Assembly (NCBI GenBank): GCA_018699955.1
Contig: JABISG010000116.1
Span: 78,010-142,009 of the forward strand
Reading direction: 5' to 3'
DNA length: 64,000 nt
From: Planctomycetaceae bacterium
GTDB taxonomy: Bacteria > Planctomycetota > Planctomycetia > Planctomycetales > Planctomycetaceae
Of the stretch, positions 51,665 to 59,275 are shown one piece after another; within the stretch, counting starts at the first letter, position 1, and every line of letters starts with the position of its first letter. The translations under genes and the position numbers were made by a program. The notes below the pieces were generated by a model. That model saw nothing but the letters and a program-made list of their open reading frames with translations. It was not told the DNA's origin and did not search any database.

Positions 51665-51742
51665 GTGACGCCTGCGCGGGGATGACGTCTGCACGGCTCA
51701 AAACCAGTCGGTCAAAACCAGTCGACCAGGCCTCGGCGTCTG

Positions 51743-51785
51743 TCGCCATCGCGGTGCGTCGGCGGTGCGCTGTGATACACCCTAC
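51743..51785 (-). repeat. GTAGGGTG/GCGCAGCG repeat, copy 3 (inverted)
   Basis: On the minus strand it reads GTAGGGTGTATCACAGCGCA, then CCGCCGACGCACCGCGATG. Confidence 0.6.
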
Positions 51786-51812
51786 GGGCTGCCTCTTGTC
51801 GAACAACCTCGC

Positions 51813-51853
51813 TTGACAGATATACCTAGCCGATCTATGCTAGGTGTACCTAG
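51813..51853 (+). promoter_or_regulatory. padR promoter with overlapping palindromic operator
   Basis: TTGACA at 51813-51818, 17 bases, TATGCT at 51836-51841. An inverted repeat ACCTAGC-N8-GCTAGGT (51824-51830 and 51839-51845) covers the -10 region, and a third ACCTAG half-site lies at 51848-51853. This arrangement suits self-repression by PadR. Confidence 0.6.
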
Positions 51854-51884
51854 ACGGTCGATGTATTTGGGAGCAAGGCAACTC

Positions 51885-52217
51885 ATGGACTCGCGATTGT
51901 TGACGGGAACGTTGGAGATGATGGTGCTGGAGGTGGTCACCGCTGGGCCGACTTACGGGTATGCGATTTCGCAGGAGGTGGCCGACCGTTCCAAGGGGCT
52001 GTTTGAATTGAAGGAGGGCAGCCTGTATCCGGCGCTGCATCGGTTGGCGCGGCGGAAGCTGCTTTCGGCCAGTTGGAAGGATGCCGACGGTCGGCGGCGG
52101 AAGTATTACCGCATCACCGCAGCCGGGGCCAAGGCGCTTGCCGCGCGGAAACAGGAATGGCATCAGTTTGCTGCCGGCGTGAGCGGCGTGTTGGGAGAAG
52201 CCGGTGGACTGGCATAA
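51885..52217 (+). CDS. PadR family transcriptional regulator
   Basis: A 110-residue winged-helix repressor. It opens SRLLTGTLEMMVLEVVTAGPTYGYAISQEVADRSKG, then the recognition helix and wing: ELKEGSLYPALHRLARRKLL, WKDADGRRRKYYRITAAGAKALAARKQEW, which are the PadR signature (GSLYPALHRL, RRRKYYRIT). The protein is short, of the PadR-s1 type with one C-terminal helix. ATG at 51885 has AAGG upstream; ATG at 51861 is an alternative. Its stop overlaps the GTG of the next gene by 14 bases, so the two are made together. The upstream operator suggests autoregulation. Confidence 0.92.
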   Translation: MDSRLLTGTLEMMVLEVVTAGPTYGYAISQEVADRSKGLFELKEGSLYPALHRLARRKLLSASWKDADGRRRKYYRITAAGAKALAARKQEWHQFAAGVSGVLGEAGGLA

Positions 52218-53619
52218 CGAAATCGCAGCCGACTGGCCCGCTCCGCGTGACGACGAGCCGACATCGTTACGGCAGGACATCGTCGATGAGTTGGCCGATC
52301 ATCTGCGCTGTTCGATGAATCGCGAAGTCCACGTTACGGCAGATGAAAAACAGGCAGAAAGAAACGTTCTCAACCGTTTTGGAAACCCAGCCGGGGTCGC
52401 TCGAAAACTCTGGCTCGACGAAATGTGGGAGAAGATCATGTTACAACGCGCAACATTTGCAGTCACGGCAATTCTGGCGGCGGCAGGGGTGGCTGCCTGT
52501 GTGATGTTGGGAATGGTCCTCGAACAAAACCGCACGGTCAACGCGGCCATTCTGCAATCGCTGCAGAATGTCTCGGCACCGGCGGCGGAGTTGAAGTCGC
52601 TGGAGTGGAACCCCGTTAGAGTCCGCGTCGTGAGCGGAAAACCGAGCGGCCCATCAATGGAGGGGATTCGGGTCACCTTGAACGGGAACATCGTGGGGAC
52701 CGGCAAGAGTACAGCCAACGGATACGTTGAAAAGACGACCGACAAATACGGAATGGTCGATTTTGGTCTCGTCCGGCCGGGATACTTTACATTGACGACC
52801 ACATCCCCCTGGTCGGAAACGATGTCGCAACAACTGACCGTCCGCCCGGGAACGACGGAACCGTATGAAGTTGTCTGTCCTACTGCTGTACGAAAAGAGG
52901 CCGACGTTGCCGTCTCTGTTGAATGGCCGGACGAATTGAAAGACAAGAAACTGTGGCTTGTCGCCGACTTCGCAATTGGCACCCGCCAAGTGAATAGAGC
53001 GGATTGGTATCCACCGTACGGCGCGACCTCAATGTCGTCACTTGGGTTTCCTGCCCAAACGGGACTTTCCGGTGGACGTCCGCTGCTGCTTTCACCCGAT
53101 GGAAAACAGACCTTGTTTCCTACAGACCCCACGTGGCGGCAGACTGAAAAGTCGTTCCAGATTGAACAGCAGCGCTTGGTTTTTTCCGATGGCAAATCGA
53201 TCGACCTGGAGGGGTCGCTGCCGTGGCCTGAAGGGACCGTGAAGTTGCTCGCGCTCGGCGTCGTGCAAGCTGCAACGACGAAAGGCGGCGGAGTCACGCA
53301 GGAGAGACTCCCGTTCGATAATCGAACCGAATACCGGTTTGCCGACGGCAGCATGTATGGTGGTTCTATGTCGGGTATGGGTGGCGGCTTTGGCGGTGGT
53401 AGTGGTATGGGGTCCGCCGGCGAGATGTCGAGCATGTCCGCTGCGGTGCCGACGCCCCCGCCAACGTTCCGCGTCATCCCTGGCAAACCGAATCGCTGGA
53501 CGATTTCTCTGCCGGACGAGTTGGTCAAGCGAGTGAAGCAACGTCTGGCCTCGTTCAAAGGCAGCGGTTTGGAGCCAGAAGTAGCGCCAGGTACTCCCGG
53601 CGTTGGGTCGCAAGACTAA
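52204..53619 (+). CDS. Membrane protein co-translated with PadR, Gly/Met-rich C-terminus
   Basis: A 471-residue protein. The N-terminal 75 residues (ADWPAPRDDEPTSLRQDIVDELADHL, then NRFGNPAGVARKLWLDEMWE) resemble the short helical domain found in proteins encoded next to PadR regulators. One membrane helix follows at about 82-102 (RATFAVTAILAAAGVAACVMLGMVL). The rest is periplasmic: a beta domain (VRVVSGKPSGPSMEGIRVTLNGN, like a carboxypeptidase-regulatory or Ig-like fold), then a low-complexity segment SGMGGGFGGGSGMGSAGEM and a C-terminal helix. GGGAGAAG precedes the GTG start. PadR plus this protein likely form a sensor-effector unit for an envelope state. No known function. Confidence 0.65.
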   Translation: MDWHNEIAADWPAPRDDEPTSLRQDIVDELADHLRCSMNREVHVTADEKQAERNVLNRFGNPAGVARKLWLDEMWEKIMLQRATFAVTAILAAAGVAACVMLGMVLEQNRTVNAAILQSLQNVSAPAAELKSLEWNPVRVRVVSGKPSGPSMEGIRVTLNGNIVGTGKSTANGYVEKTTDKYGMVDFGLVRPGYFTLTTTSPWSETMSQQLTVRPGTTEPYEVVCPTAVRKEADVAVSVEWPDELKDKKLWLVADFAIGTRQVNRADWYPPYGATSMSSLGFPAQTGLSGGRPLLLSPDGKQTLFPTDPTWRQTEKSFQIEQQRLVFSDGKSIDLEGSLPWPEGTVKLLALGVVQAATTKGGGVTQERLPFDNRTEYRFADGSMYGGSMSGMGGGFGGGSGMGSAGEMSSMSAAVPTPPPTFRVIPGKPNRWTISLPDELVKRVKQRLASFKGSGLEPEVAPGTPGVGSQD

Positions 53620-53786
53620 CCCAGCGAATAATTGCAACAGCACGAATACCAGCCCGCAGCGCAAGCAAGGGTTTCGATGCTCCCGTCACGATCGCTCGCC
53701 GTGGCGTCGCAATCCGCGGTGAATTTATTCCGTCTCGGGCATCGAACGGTTTGCAATTCTCGCCCAGTGAGTTCATGCTGCGTCTC

Positions 53787-53813
53787 AAAGCCCACGGGCC
53801 GCGCCCCGTGGGA
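53787..53813 (+). repeat. 27-bp repeat with CCCACGGG hairpin, copy 2
   Basis: Identical to 23308-23334. It lies about 42 bases before the SDR start. Confidence 0.6.
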
Positions 53814-53826
53814 TGATCGATCATCC
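53811..53826. promoter_or_regulatory. Perfect 16-bp palindrome before the SDR-E1-E2 operon
   Basis: GGATGATCGATCATCC. Its position between the repeat and the ribosome site makes it an operator candidate for the SDR-E1-E2 operon. Confidence 0.4.
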
Positions 53827-53854
53827 CTGACGCAACGAACAACGTGGAGACATG

Positions 53855-54661
53855 ATGGCAAACCCGTTTGATCTTTCCGGACGAGTCGCCCTCGTTTCCG
53901 GCGCCGCCAGCGGTATGGGCAAGGCGGCGTCGATTGCGTTGGCCGAAGCGGGGGCCGATGTTGTGTTGGCCGACATCGACGACGCGGGCGCACAAGCAAC
54001 CGCCGACGAGATCGCATCGCTGGGCCGGAAGGGAGTTGCCGTCCATTGCGATATTTCACAGCCCGAAGAAATTCGCGCGATGTTCGCCCGGGTCGATGAG
54101 GATTTCGGGCGGATCGACTTTGTCGCCAACATTGCCGGCGAAGCGATTCGCAAGAAGCCCGAAGACATTGCGCTCGACGAAGTCGAATGGACGTGGCGGA
54201 ATCTGGTTTTCGGTCGGTTCTGCTGCTGCCAGGAAGCGGGGCGGCGGATGCTGTCGGCCGGCAAGGGAAGCATCGTCAACCTCGGCTCGCTCGCCAGCAT
54301 GACGGCCCTCGGTCGCGGACACATCGCCTACAGCATGGCGATGGGCGCGGTTGTGCAGATGACGCGCGAACTCAGCACCGAATGGAGCGGCCGAGGCGTG
54401 CGCGTCAATTCCATTTTACCCGCACAGGTTTTGAATCCCGGTTTGCAGGAACGGATCGATGCCGACCCGCGCATTCAGGAACGATTCCTGGGCGGCATTC
54501 CGGCCGGCCGCTTCGGACACCCCAACGACATCAAAGGGCTTATAGTCTTGCTCGCATCCGATGCCTCGTCCTGGATCACCGGTGCAATCATCCCCATGGA
54601 CGGCGGCAACATGGCAATGAACGCCGGCGGTTCCGTCGGCAGCGAAGTGTTTGGCGAGTAG
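53855..54661 (+). CDS. SDR family protein with the catalytic lysine replaced
   Basis: A 268-residue short-chain dehydrogenase/reductase fold. The NAD(P)-binding loop is VALVSGAASGMGKAA (TGxxxGxG type) with ADID where an Asp suggests NAD. NIAG (VANIAGEA) and the catalytic Ser (VNLGSLAS) are present. The YxxxK motif reads AYSMAMGA, with Met in place of Lys, so normal SDR catalysis is doubtful. The C-terminal part (ITGAIIPMDGGNMAMN) is normal. It resembles gluconate 5-dehydrogenase or diacetyl reductase-like SDRs in overall sequence. ATG at 53855 is five bases from GGAG (53852 is also ATG). It leads an operon with the E1 and E2 genes. Confidence 0.85.
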   Translation: MANPFDLSGRVALVSGAASGMGKAASIALAEAGADVVLADIDDAGAQATADEIASLGRKGVAVHCDISQPEEIRAMFARVDEDFGRIDFVANIAGEAIRKKPEDIALDEVEWTWRNLVFGRFCCCQEAGRRMLSAGKGSIVNLGSLASMTALGRGHIAYSMAMGAVVQMTRELSTEWSGRGVRVNSILPAQVLNPGLQERIDADPRIQERFLGGIPAGRFGHPNDIKGLIVLLASDASSWITGAIIPMDGGNMAMNAGGSVGSEVFGE

Positions 54662-54702
54662 GGGCAGTTTCACTGAGATCATACGTTAGAAAAAGAGCCG
54701 CG

Positions 54703-56706
54703 ATGAACAACACGCAAACCGTACAGACCACTCCTGCAACTCTGCTCTCCCTCTACCGCACGATGCAAGTCATCCGGCAGTGCGAAGAGCGGCTGGCGAA
54801 ATCGCATCAGCGCGGCCTGGTGCATGGAGCGTGCCATACGTATGTCGGCGAAGAAGCGATCGCCGTCGGTGCGTTCGCTCATCTGCGCACCGACGATGTG
54901 GTCTTCAGCACGCATCGTGGTCACGGCCATGCGCTGGCCAAGGGATTGCATCCTCAGGAATTGATCGCCGAACTGTACGGCCGCGAGACCGGCTGCTCGC
55001 GGGGACGCGGCGGCAGCATGCACTTGTTCAAACCCGAAATTGGCATGATGGGAACCAGCGGCATCGTGGGGCCTTGTATCTTGCACGCTTGCGGCGGCGG
55101 CTACAGTTTCAAAATCAAAAAGACCGACAACGTTGCAGTTGCCTGCTTCGGTGACGGAGCGGTTAACAACGGCGCATTTCACGAGGGCCTGAACTTGGCC
55201 AGCATCTGGAATCTGCCGGTCGTGTTCATCTGCGAGAACAACCAATTTGCCACCGAAGTTGCTTTCAGCGATTCGAGCGGGATTCCCGACGTGGGTCGCC
55301 GCGCTGAAAACTATGGGATTCCCGGTTTTGAACTCGATGGCAACGATGTGCTGGAGATTCATCGCGTGGCCGGTGAAGCAATTGAGCGCGCTCGCGGCGG
55401 CGGAGGTCCGACGCTGATTGAATGCAAGACCTACCGCACGCGGGCACATGCCGAAGGCATGGGCGATTTCACCTATCGCACCAAGGAAGATGTCGAAGAC
55501 TGGAAGACCCGCTGCCCCATTCAGCGACTCCGCCGGCATCTGCTGGCCGAAGACCTGACGGCCGCCGACGAGTTGGATGCGATTGAAGGCGAGGTTCGCG
55601 ACCTGATCGAAGAGTCTCATCAGTTTGCCGAGGCCAGCGAATTCCCCTCCGGCGAAACGGCAACAGAGCACGTGTACGCTGAAGACAATCGGCAGTCGAT
55701 CCCGGAAATTTCAATTGACGATTCCGCCTCCCGCGAGATCACGTTCGTCGCCGCGACGCTGGAAGCGCTCGATCATGCGATGGCCGAGAATCCGGAAATC
55801 TTTGTCATGGGCGAGGGAATCGGTGCACGCGGCGGCAACTTCATGACGACAGCCGGCCTGTATGACAAGTACGGTGCCGACCGATTGTGCGACACACCGA
55901 TCGCCGAACGTGGTTTCGTGGGCCTCGGATGCGGGGCGGCGATGACCGGCACGCGACCGGTGATCGACTTCATGTTCATCGACTTCATCAACGACGCCTT
56001 CGGCGAAACGATCAACCAGATCGCCAAAATGCACTACATGAGCAGCGGGCGATTGAAGATGCCGATCCTGCTGCGCGGTTGCGGCGGCATCGGTCATTCG
56101 GCCGCCACGCATCACTCGGGCCTGTACCACGCCGTCTATTCGCACATTCCCGGTCTGCGGGTGGTCATGCCATCGACGCCCTACGATGCCAAGGGCCTGA
56201 TCGCTCACGCACTGCGATCAAACGAGCCGGTTCTGTTCCTCGAACATCGCGAGTTGATGTCGATCAAGGGGCCGGTTCCCGAGCAGCACTACGAGATCCC
56301 CTTCGGTCAGGCCAAAGTTGTTCGCGAAGGGACCGACGCAACCGTCGTTGCCATCGCGTTGATGGTACACCACACGATCAAGGCGGCCGAACTACTTGCC
56401 GCCGAGGGCATCTCGATCGAGATCATCGACCCGCGCACCGTGTCGCCGTTGGACACAGAAACCATCCTGCAATCTCTCGCCAAGACGGGGCGCGTGCTCA
56501 TCGTCGATGAAGCGTTTCAGCCCTGCAGCGTGGCCTCGGAAATTGCCGCGCAACTCACCGACGCCGGCTTCAACGATCTCGACGCCCCCATCAAACGACT
56601 CAACGGCGCCTTCACGCCAACCCCCTATGCACCCACGCTGGAAAAGGCAATCGTCCCACAGGTCGAAGATGTCGTCCAGGCAATTCGCGATCTATTGAAT
56701 GAATAA
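54703..56706 (+). CDS. 2-oxoacid dehydrogenase E1, alpha and beta subunits fused
   Basis: A 667-residue thiamine diphosphate enzyme; the first half is the alpha subunit (LYRTMQVIRQCEERL, RGGSMHLF, then the cofactor-binding VACFGDGAVNNGAFHEGLN), the second half the beta subunit (FVMGEGIGARGGNF, RLCDTPIAERGFVGLGCGAAM, LRGCGGIGHSAATHHSG). E1 decarboxylates a 2-oxoacid and transfers the acyl group to E2's lipoate. The alpha-beta fusion with a short linker around residues 310-345 is like those in some branched-chain or acetoin complexes. ATG at 54703; the frame upstream in the SDR gene is out of phase with it. The exact 2-oxoacid cannot be told. E3 is not in the window. Confidence 0.88.
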   Translation: MNNTQTVQTTPATLLSLYRTMQVIRQCEERLAKSHQRGLVHGACHTYVGEEAIAVGAFAHLRTDDVVFSTHRGHGHALAKGLHPQELIAELYGRETGCSRGRGGSMHLFKPEIGMMGTSGIVGPCILHACGGGYSFKIKKTDNVAVACFGDGAVNNGAFHEGLNLASIWNLPVVFICENNQFATEVAFSDSSGIPDVGRRAENYGIPGFELDGNDVLEIHRVAGEAIERARGGGGPTLIECKTYRTRAHAEGMGDFTYRTKEDVEDWKTRCPIQRLRRHLLAEDLTAADELDAIEGEVRDLIEESHQFAEASEFPSGETATEHVYAEDNRQSIPEISIDDSASREITFVAATLEALDHAMAENPEIFVMGEGIGARGGNFMTTAGLYDKYGADRLCDTPIAERGFVGLGCGAAMTGTRPVIDFMFIDFINDAFGETINQIAKMHYMSSGRLKMPILLRGCGGIGHSAATHHSGLYHAVYSHIPGLRVVMPSTPYDAKGLIAHALRSNEPVLFLEHRELMSIKGPVPEQHYEIPFGQAKVVREGTDATVVAIALMVHHTIKAAELLAAEGISIEIIDPRTVSPLDTETILQSLAKTGRVLIVDEAFQPCSVASEIAAQLTDAGFNDLDAPIKRLNGAFTPTPYAPTLEKAIVPQVEDVVQAIRDLLNE

Positions 56707-56733
56707 AGGAAAGGGATAGAGCAGTTCGTCAAC

Positions 56734-56754
56734 CCCTCTCCCCCCGGGAGAGGG
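56734..56754. repeat. 8-bp hairpin CCCTCTCC/GGAGAGGG
   Basis: In the 111-base gap between E1 and E2. The surrounding GCAGGGTGAGGG text is a common dispersed repeat. With a 5-base loop it may weaken read-through from E1 to E2 or simply be inserted. Confidence 0.6.
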
Positions 56755-56817
56755 ACCGCTTCCAAGCCAAAGGCGCAAGAAGCAGGGTGAGGGCACTGCC
56801 AACTCCCACGCAAAACC

Positions 56818-58014
56818 ATGCCCATTGAAGTCATCATTCCGCGGCTCGGCTGGTCGATGGACGAAGGTCTGTTCGGCGAGTGGCTGATAAACGACGGCGA
56901 CTTTGTCAACGTCGGCGACATGCTGTTCGTGCTGGAAGGCGAAAAGGCCCTGCAGGAAATCGAGTCGTTCGACGAGGGAATTCTGCACATCCCCGCCGAC
57001 GCACCCGAACCGGGCGACACGGTTGCCGTCGGACAACGGCTCGCCTATCTACTGGCCGAAGGCGAGTCGCCACCCGCGATCGATTCGACCGTGCCGGTCG
57101 CCGAGATTATTGAAGACGTTCAACCCGTAAACCAGCAAACGCAACCAACGGAACCGGTAACCCGTACGACCAACCGCGTTGTTGCCTCACCCCGCGCACG
57201 CCGCACGGCTCGCCAGCTTGGTGTCGATTGGGCAAGCATTCCCGGCAGCGGTCGCAACGGCAGAATACGCGAACGCGATGTCATAGCCGCCGCACAGCAA
57301 TCGCCGACACAGGCAGAGTTGCCCAAGACACGCGGAACTCTGCAGCCGCCCTCAAAAATACGCCGCACCATCGCACAGCGGATGATGGCTGCCGTCCAGC
57401 AAACCGCACCGGTCACGCTTACCACAAAAGTTGATGCGTCCGAACTGTTTGTCGCGCGACAACAATACAAATCGAGCGGCACTGAAATCGTTCCGAGTTA
57501 CAACGACATCCTCGTCAAACTCGTTGCCGCTTCGCTGCCGCAGTGTCCGGAACTGAATGCCTGTTGGATCAACGACGCCGTTTACACATACGACGAAATC
57601 AACATCGCCGTCGCCACCGACACGCCGCATGGCCTGCTGGCTCCGGTCTTGCGGAACGTGGCCGAGTTGTCGCTGGAAGAAATCGCCACCGCATCGCGAC
57701 GGCTGACCGAGCAAGCACGCTCGGAGAAACTCACCGAAGAACAACTCACAGGCGGCACATTCACAATCACGAATCTCGGCATGTTCGACATCGACCACTT
57801 CACGCCGATCATCAATCTACCGCAGACCGCCATCCTCGGAGTCGGCCGCATCGCCGACGAGCCGGTGATCGCAGGCGACAAAGTCATTCCCGGCAAAACA
57901 CTGTCACTCAGTTTAACCTTCGACCACCGAGTGATCGACGGTGCCCCCGCAGCAAAATGGCTGCAACAACTCAGCCAATCGATCCAGTCAGGTGTAGGTC
58001 AGGCTGAAGCCTGA
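56818..58014 (+). CDS. 2-oxoacid dehydrogenase E2 (dihydrolipoyl acyltransferase)
   Basis: A 398-residue acyltransferase. An N-terminal lipoyl domain (residues 1-80) has the lipoylated Lys in FVLEGEKALQEIES, with the usual DKA replaced by EKA. A peripheral-subunit binding domain follows (SPRARRTARQLGVDWASIPGSGRNGRIRERDV), then the catalytic domain with IRRTIAQRMMAAVQ, PSYNDILVKL and the HRxxDG site in FDHRVIDGAPAAKW. It takes the acyl group from E1. The last residues (GVGQAEA and the stop) are coded by a dispersed palindrome (57998-58015), so the natural end may have been changed. It follows E1 by 111 bases. Confidence 0.9.
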   Translation: MPIEVIIPRLGWSMDEGLFGEWLINDGDFVNVGDMLFVLEGEKALQEIESFDEGILHIPADAPEPGDTVAVGQRLAYLLAEGESPPAIDSTVPVAEIIEDVQPVNQQTQPTEPVTRTTNRVVASPRARRTARQLGVDWASIPGSGRNGRIRERDVIAAAQQSPTQAELPKTRGTLQPPSKIRRTIAQRMMAAVQQTAPVTLTTKVDASELFVARQQYKSSGTEIVPSYNDILVKLVAASLPQCPELNACWINDAVYTYDEINIAVATDTPHGLLAPVLRNVAELSLEEIATASRRLTEQARSEKLTEEQLTGGTFTITNLGMFDIDHFTPIINLPQTAILGVGRIADEPVIAGDKVIPGKTLSLSLTFDHRVIDGAPAAKWLQQLSQSIQSGVGQAEA

Positions 58015-58015
58015 C
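57998..58015. repeat. GTAGG-CAGGCT-GA-AGCCTGACG palindrome, copy 1
   Basis: GTCAGGCT-GA-AGCCTGAC, eight pairs. It overlaps the E2 stop codon (TGA at 58012-58014). Confidence 0.7.
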
Positions 58016-58170
58016 GTCTTTCCGCATTGTTTCATCTCATGCATCGATCACGTCGATTCTGTGCCTGATCGCGTTCGTTTGGTCTGCTGGATTGTTCGTG
58101 TTAATCTGATGTGAGGCGACGAGTGCGGTTGCGAGCGTTCGTATGTCGTAAGAGAGTTGACCACGGAAGC

Positions 58171-58193
58171 CGTCAGGCTTTAGCCTGTCCTAC
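58171..58193. repeat. GTAGG-CAGGCT palindrome, copy 2 (inverted)
   Basis: On the minus strand GTAGGACAGGCTAAAGCCTG then ACG; 21 of 23 positions match copy 1. The 155 bases between the two copies hold no gene. Confidence 0.7.
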
Positions 58194-58217
58194 GTTACTG
58201 AAAGGCTTAATCGCTCG

Positions 58218-59273
58218 ATGTTCAAGACGGGCTTTATTCTGGGTCGACGTGACGACCTGATCTGGTTCCTGCTGATGCCGTTCTTTGCCGTCGCGGTTGC
58301 ATTGGCGTGCCAGCATTGGCTGTCGGCGATCGCGATGGTTTCGGTCGGCCTGTGCATCACCATTCCGCATCATTTCGTCACCTGGTTGCGAGCGTATGGG
58401 ACGAAAGAAGACTGGCAACGTTGGAAGCTGCGACTGATCGTTGGGCCGGTGGTGTTATTTGCGTTGGTGTTGGCCGGGCTGACCTGGGCTCCGTGGACGC
58501 TGTTTCTTGTGCTCATCCTGTGGGACCATCAGCACACCATAATGCAGCAGTATGGGTTCGCTCGAATTTACGACTTCAAAGCGAAGAGCGGCGGGTTACG
58601 GACTCCCAGGTTTGATCTATCGCTGTTTTGGATTCTGTTCGTCAACCTGTTCGTGACTGCCCCGCTCTTTACCAGGTTCTGGGTTCGCGAACTCTATCGC
58701 TGGAATCTACCTGTCTCCGTGGCGACGGTCGAAATCATTCAAACCGTCAGCTGGTGCTTGACCGGTCTCTTTCTGTGCTTCTACCTGATTCACATCATAA
58801 GAAGCCTGCGCTCGGGAGATTCCGTCAATCCGATCAAGTTCGTTTTCATTGGGTCCAGTTTTTTCCTGTGGTATTTCACGAGTTGGCACACCGATTCGAT
58901 TCTCATGTACGGAATTGCTCATCGATTGATGCATGGTCTGCAATACATCGTCATCGTGTATTGGTATCTGCGTCGTAAGCAGCAGTCGCGCGACCCGGTC
59001 GATCGGGACCGCGTCGCCGGGCTGGTCCAGCCGGGGAAAGTGCTCCGATTTGTCGCTGCATGTCTTGTGTACGCGGTCCTGTATCAACTGATTGTCGGGC
59101 AGCCACTGGAACGGTTCGGATTTGGAGTCGTCAACTTTGCCGGACAGTTCAGCTATGACGAAACGTTCGCGGTCTACGCCGAGGCCATCATAAGCTTTGC
59201 CGGAGTGACGCATTACTATCTTGATTCATTCATTTGGAAGGTTCGAGACGAACGCATTCAAGAGGGGCTTTAG
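58218..59273 (+). CDS. His-rich polytopic membrane protein, unknown function
   Basis: A 351-residue protein with about eight membrane helices. Conserved-looking His and Asp residues lie at helix ends: LCITIPHHFVTWLRAYG, LILWDHQHTIMQQYGFARIYD, WHTDSILMYGIAHRLMHGLQYIVIVYW and VTHYYLDSFIWKVRDER. Their pattern (H..H, DHQH, HRLMH, THYYLD) could bind a metal pair, as in membrane-bound di-iron oxygenases or desaturases, but no family was recognised. ATG at 58218. The next gene starts two bases after its stop, so they are translationally coupled. Confidence 0.6.
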   Translation: MFKTGFILGRRDDLIWFLLMPFFAVAVALACQHWLSAIAMVSVGLCITIPHHFVTWLRAYGTKEDWQRWKLRLIVGPVVLFALVLAGLTWAPWTLFLVLILWDHQHTIMQQYGFARIYDFKAKSGGLRTPRFDLSLFWILFVNLFVTAPLFTRFWVRELYRWNLPVSVATVEIIQTVSWCLTGLFLCFYLIHIIRSLRSGDSVNPIKFVFIGSSFFLWYFTSWHTDSILMYGIAHRLMHGLQYIVIVYWYLRRKQQSRDPVDRDRVAGLVQPGKVLRFVAACLVYAVLYQLIVGQPLERFGFGVVNFAGQFSYDETFAVYAEAIISFAGVTHYYLDSFIWKVRDERIQEGL

Positions 59274-59275
59274 TC

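Larger units (their letters stand above)
53620..53854. other. Non-coding stretch of about 235 bp with a shared 27-bp repeat and a 16-bp palindrome
   Basis: Holds the 27-bp repeat (53787-53813, identical to 23308-23334, containing CCCACGGG-loop-CCCGTGGG) and then the perfect palindrome GGATGATCGATCATCC (53811-53826), about 30 bases before the SDR start. Both could control the downstream operon. Confidence 0.6.

Noticed and set aside
52299..53558. A 419-codon minus-strand frame opposite the PadR-linked gene
   Set aside because: Anti-phase shadow. The plus-strand frame is coupled to padR, has a ribosome site, a membrane helix and the known N-terminal domain pattern.
54187..54702. N-terminal extension of the E1 frame into the SDR gene
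   Set aside because: Out of phase with the SDR coding frame and Arg/His-rich antisense-like text; ATG 54703 begins the E1 homology.
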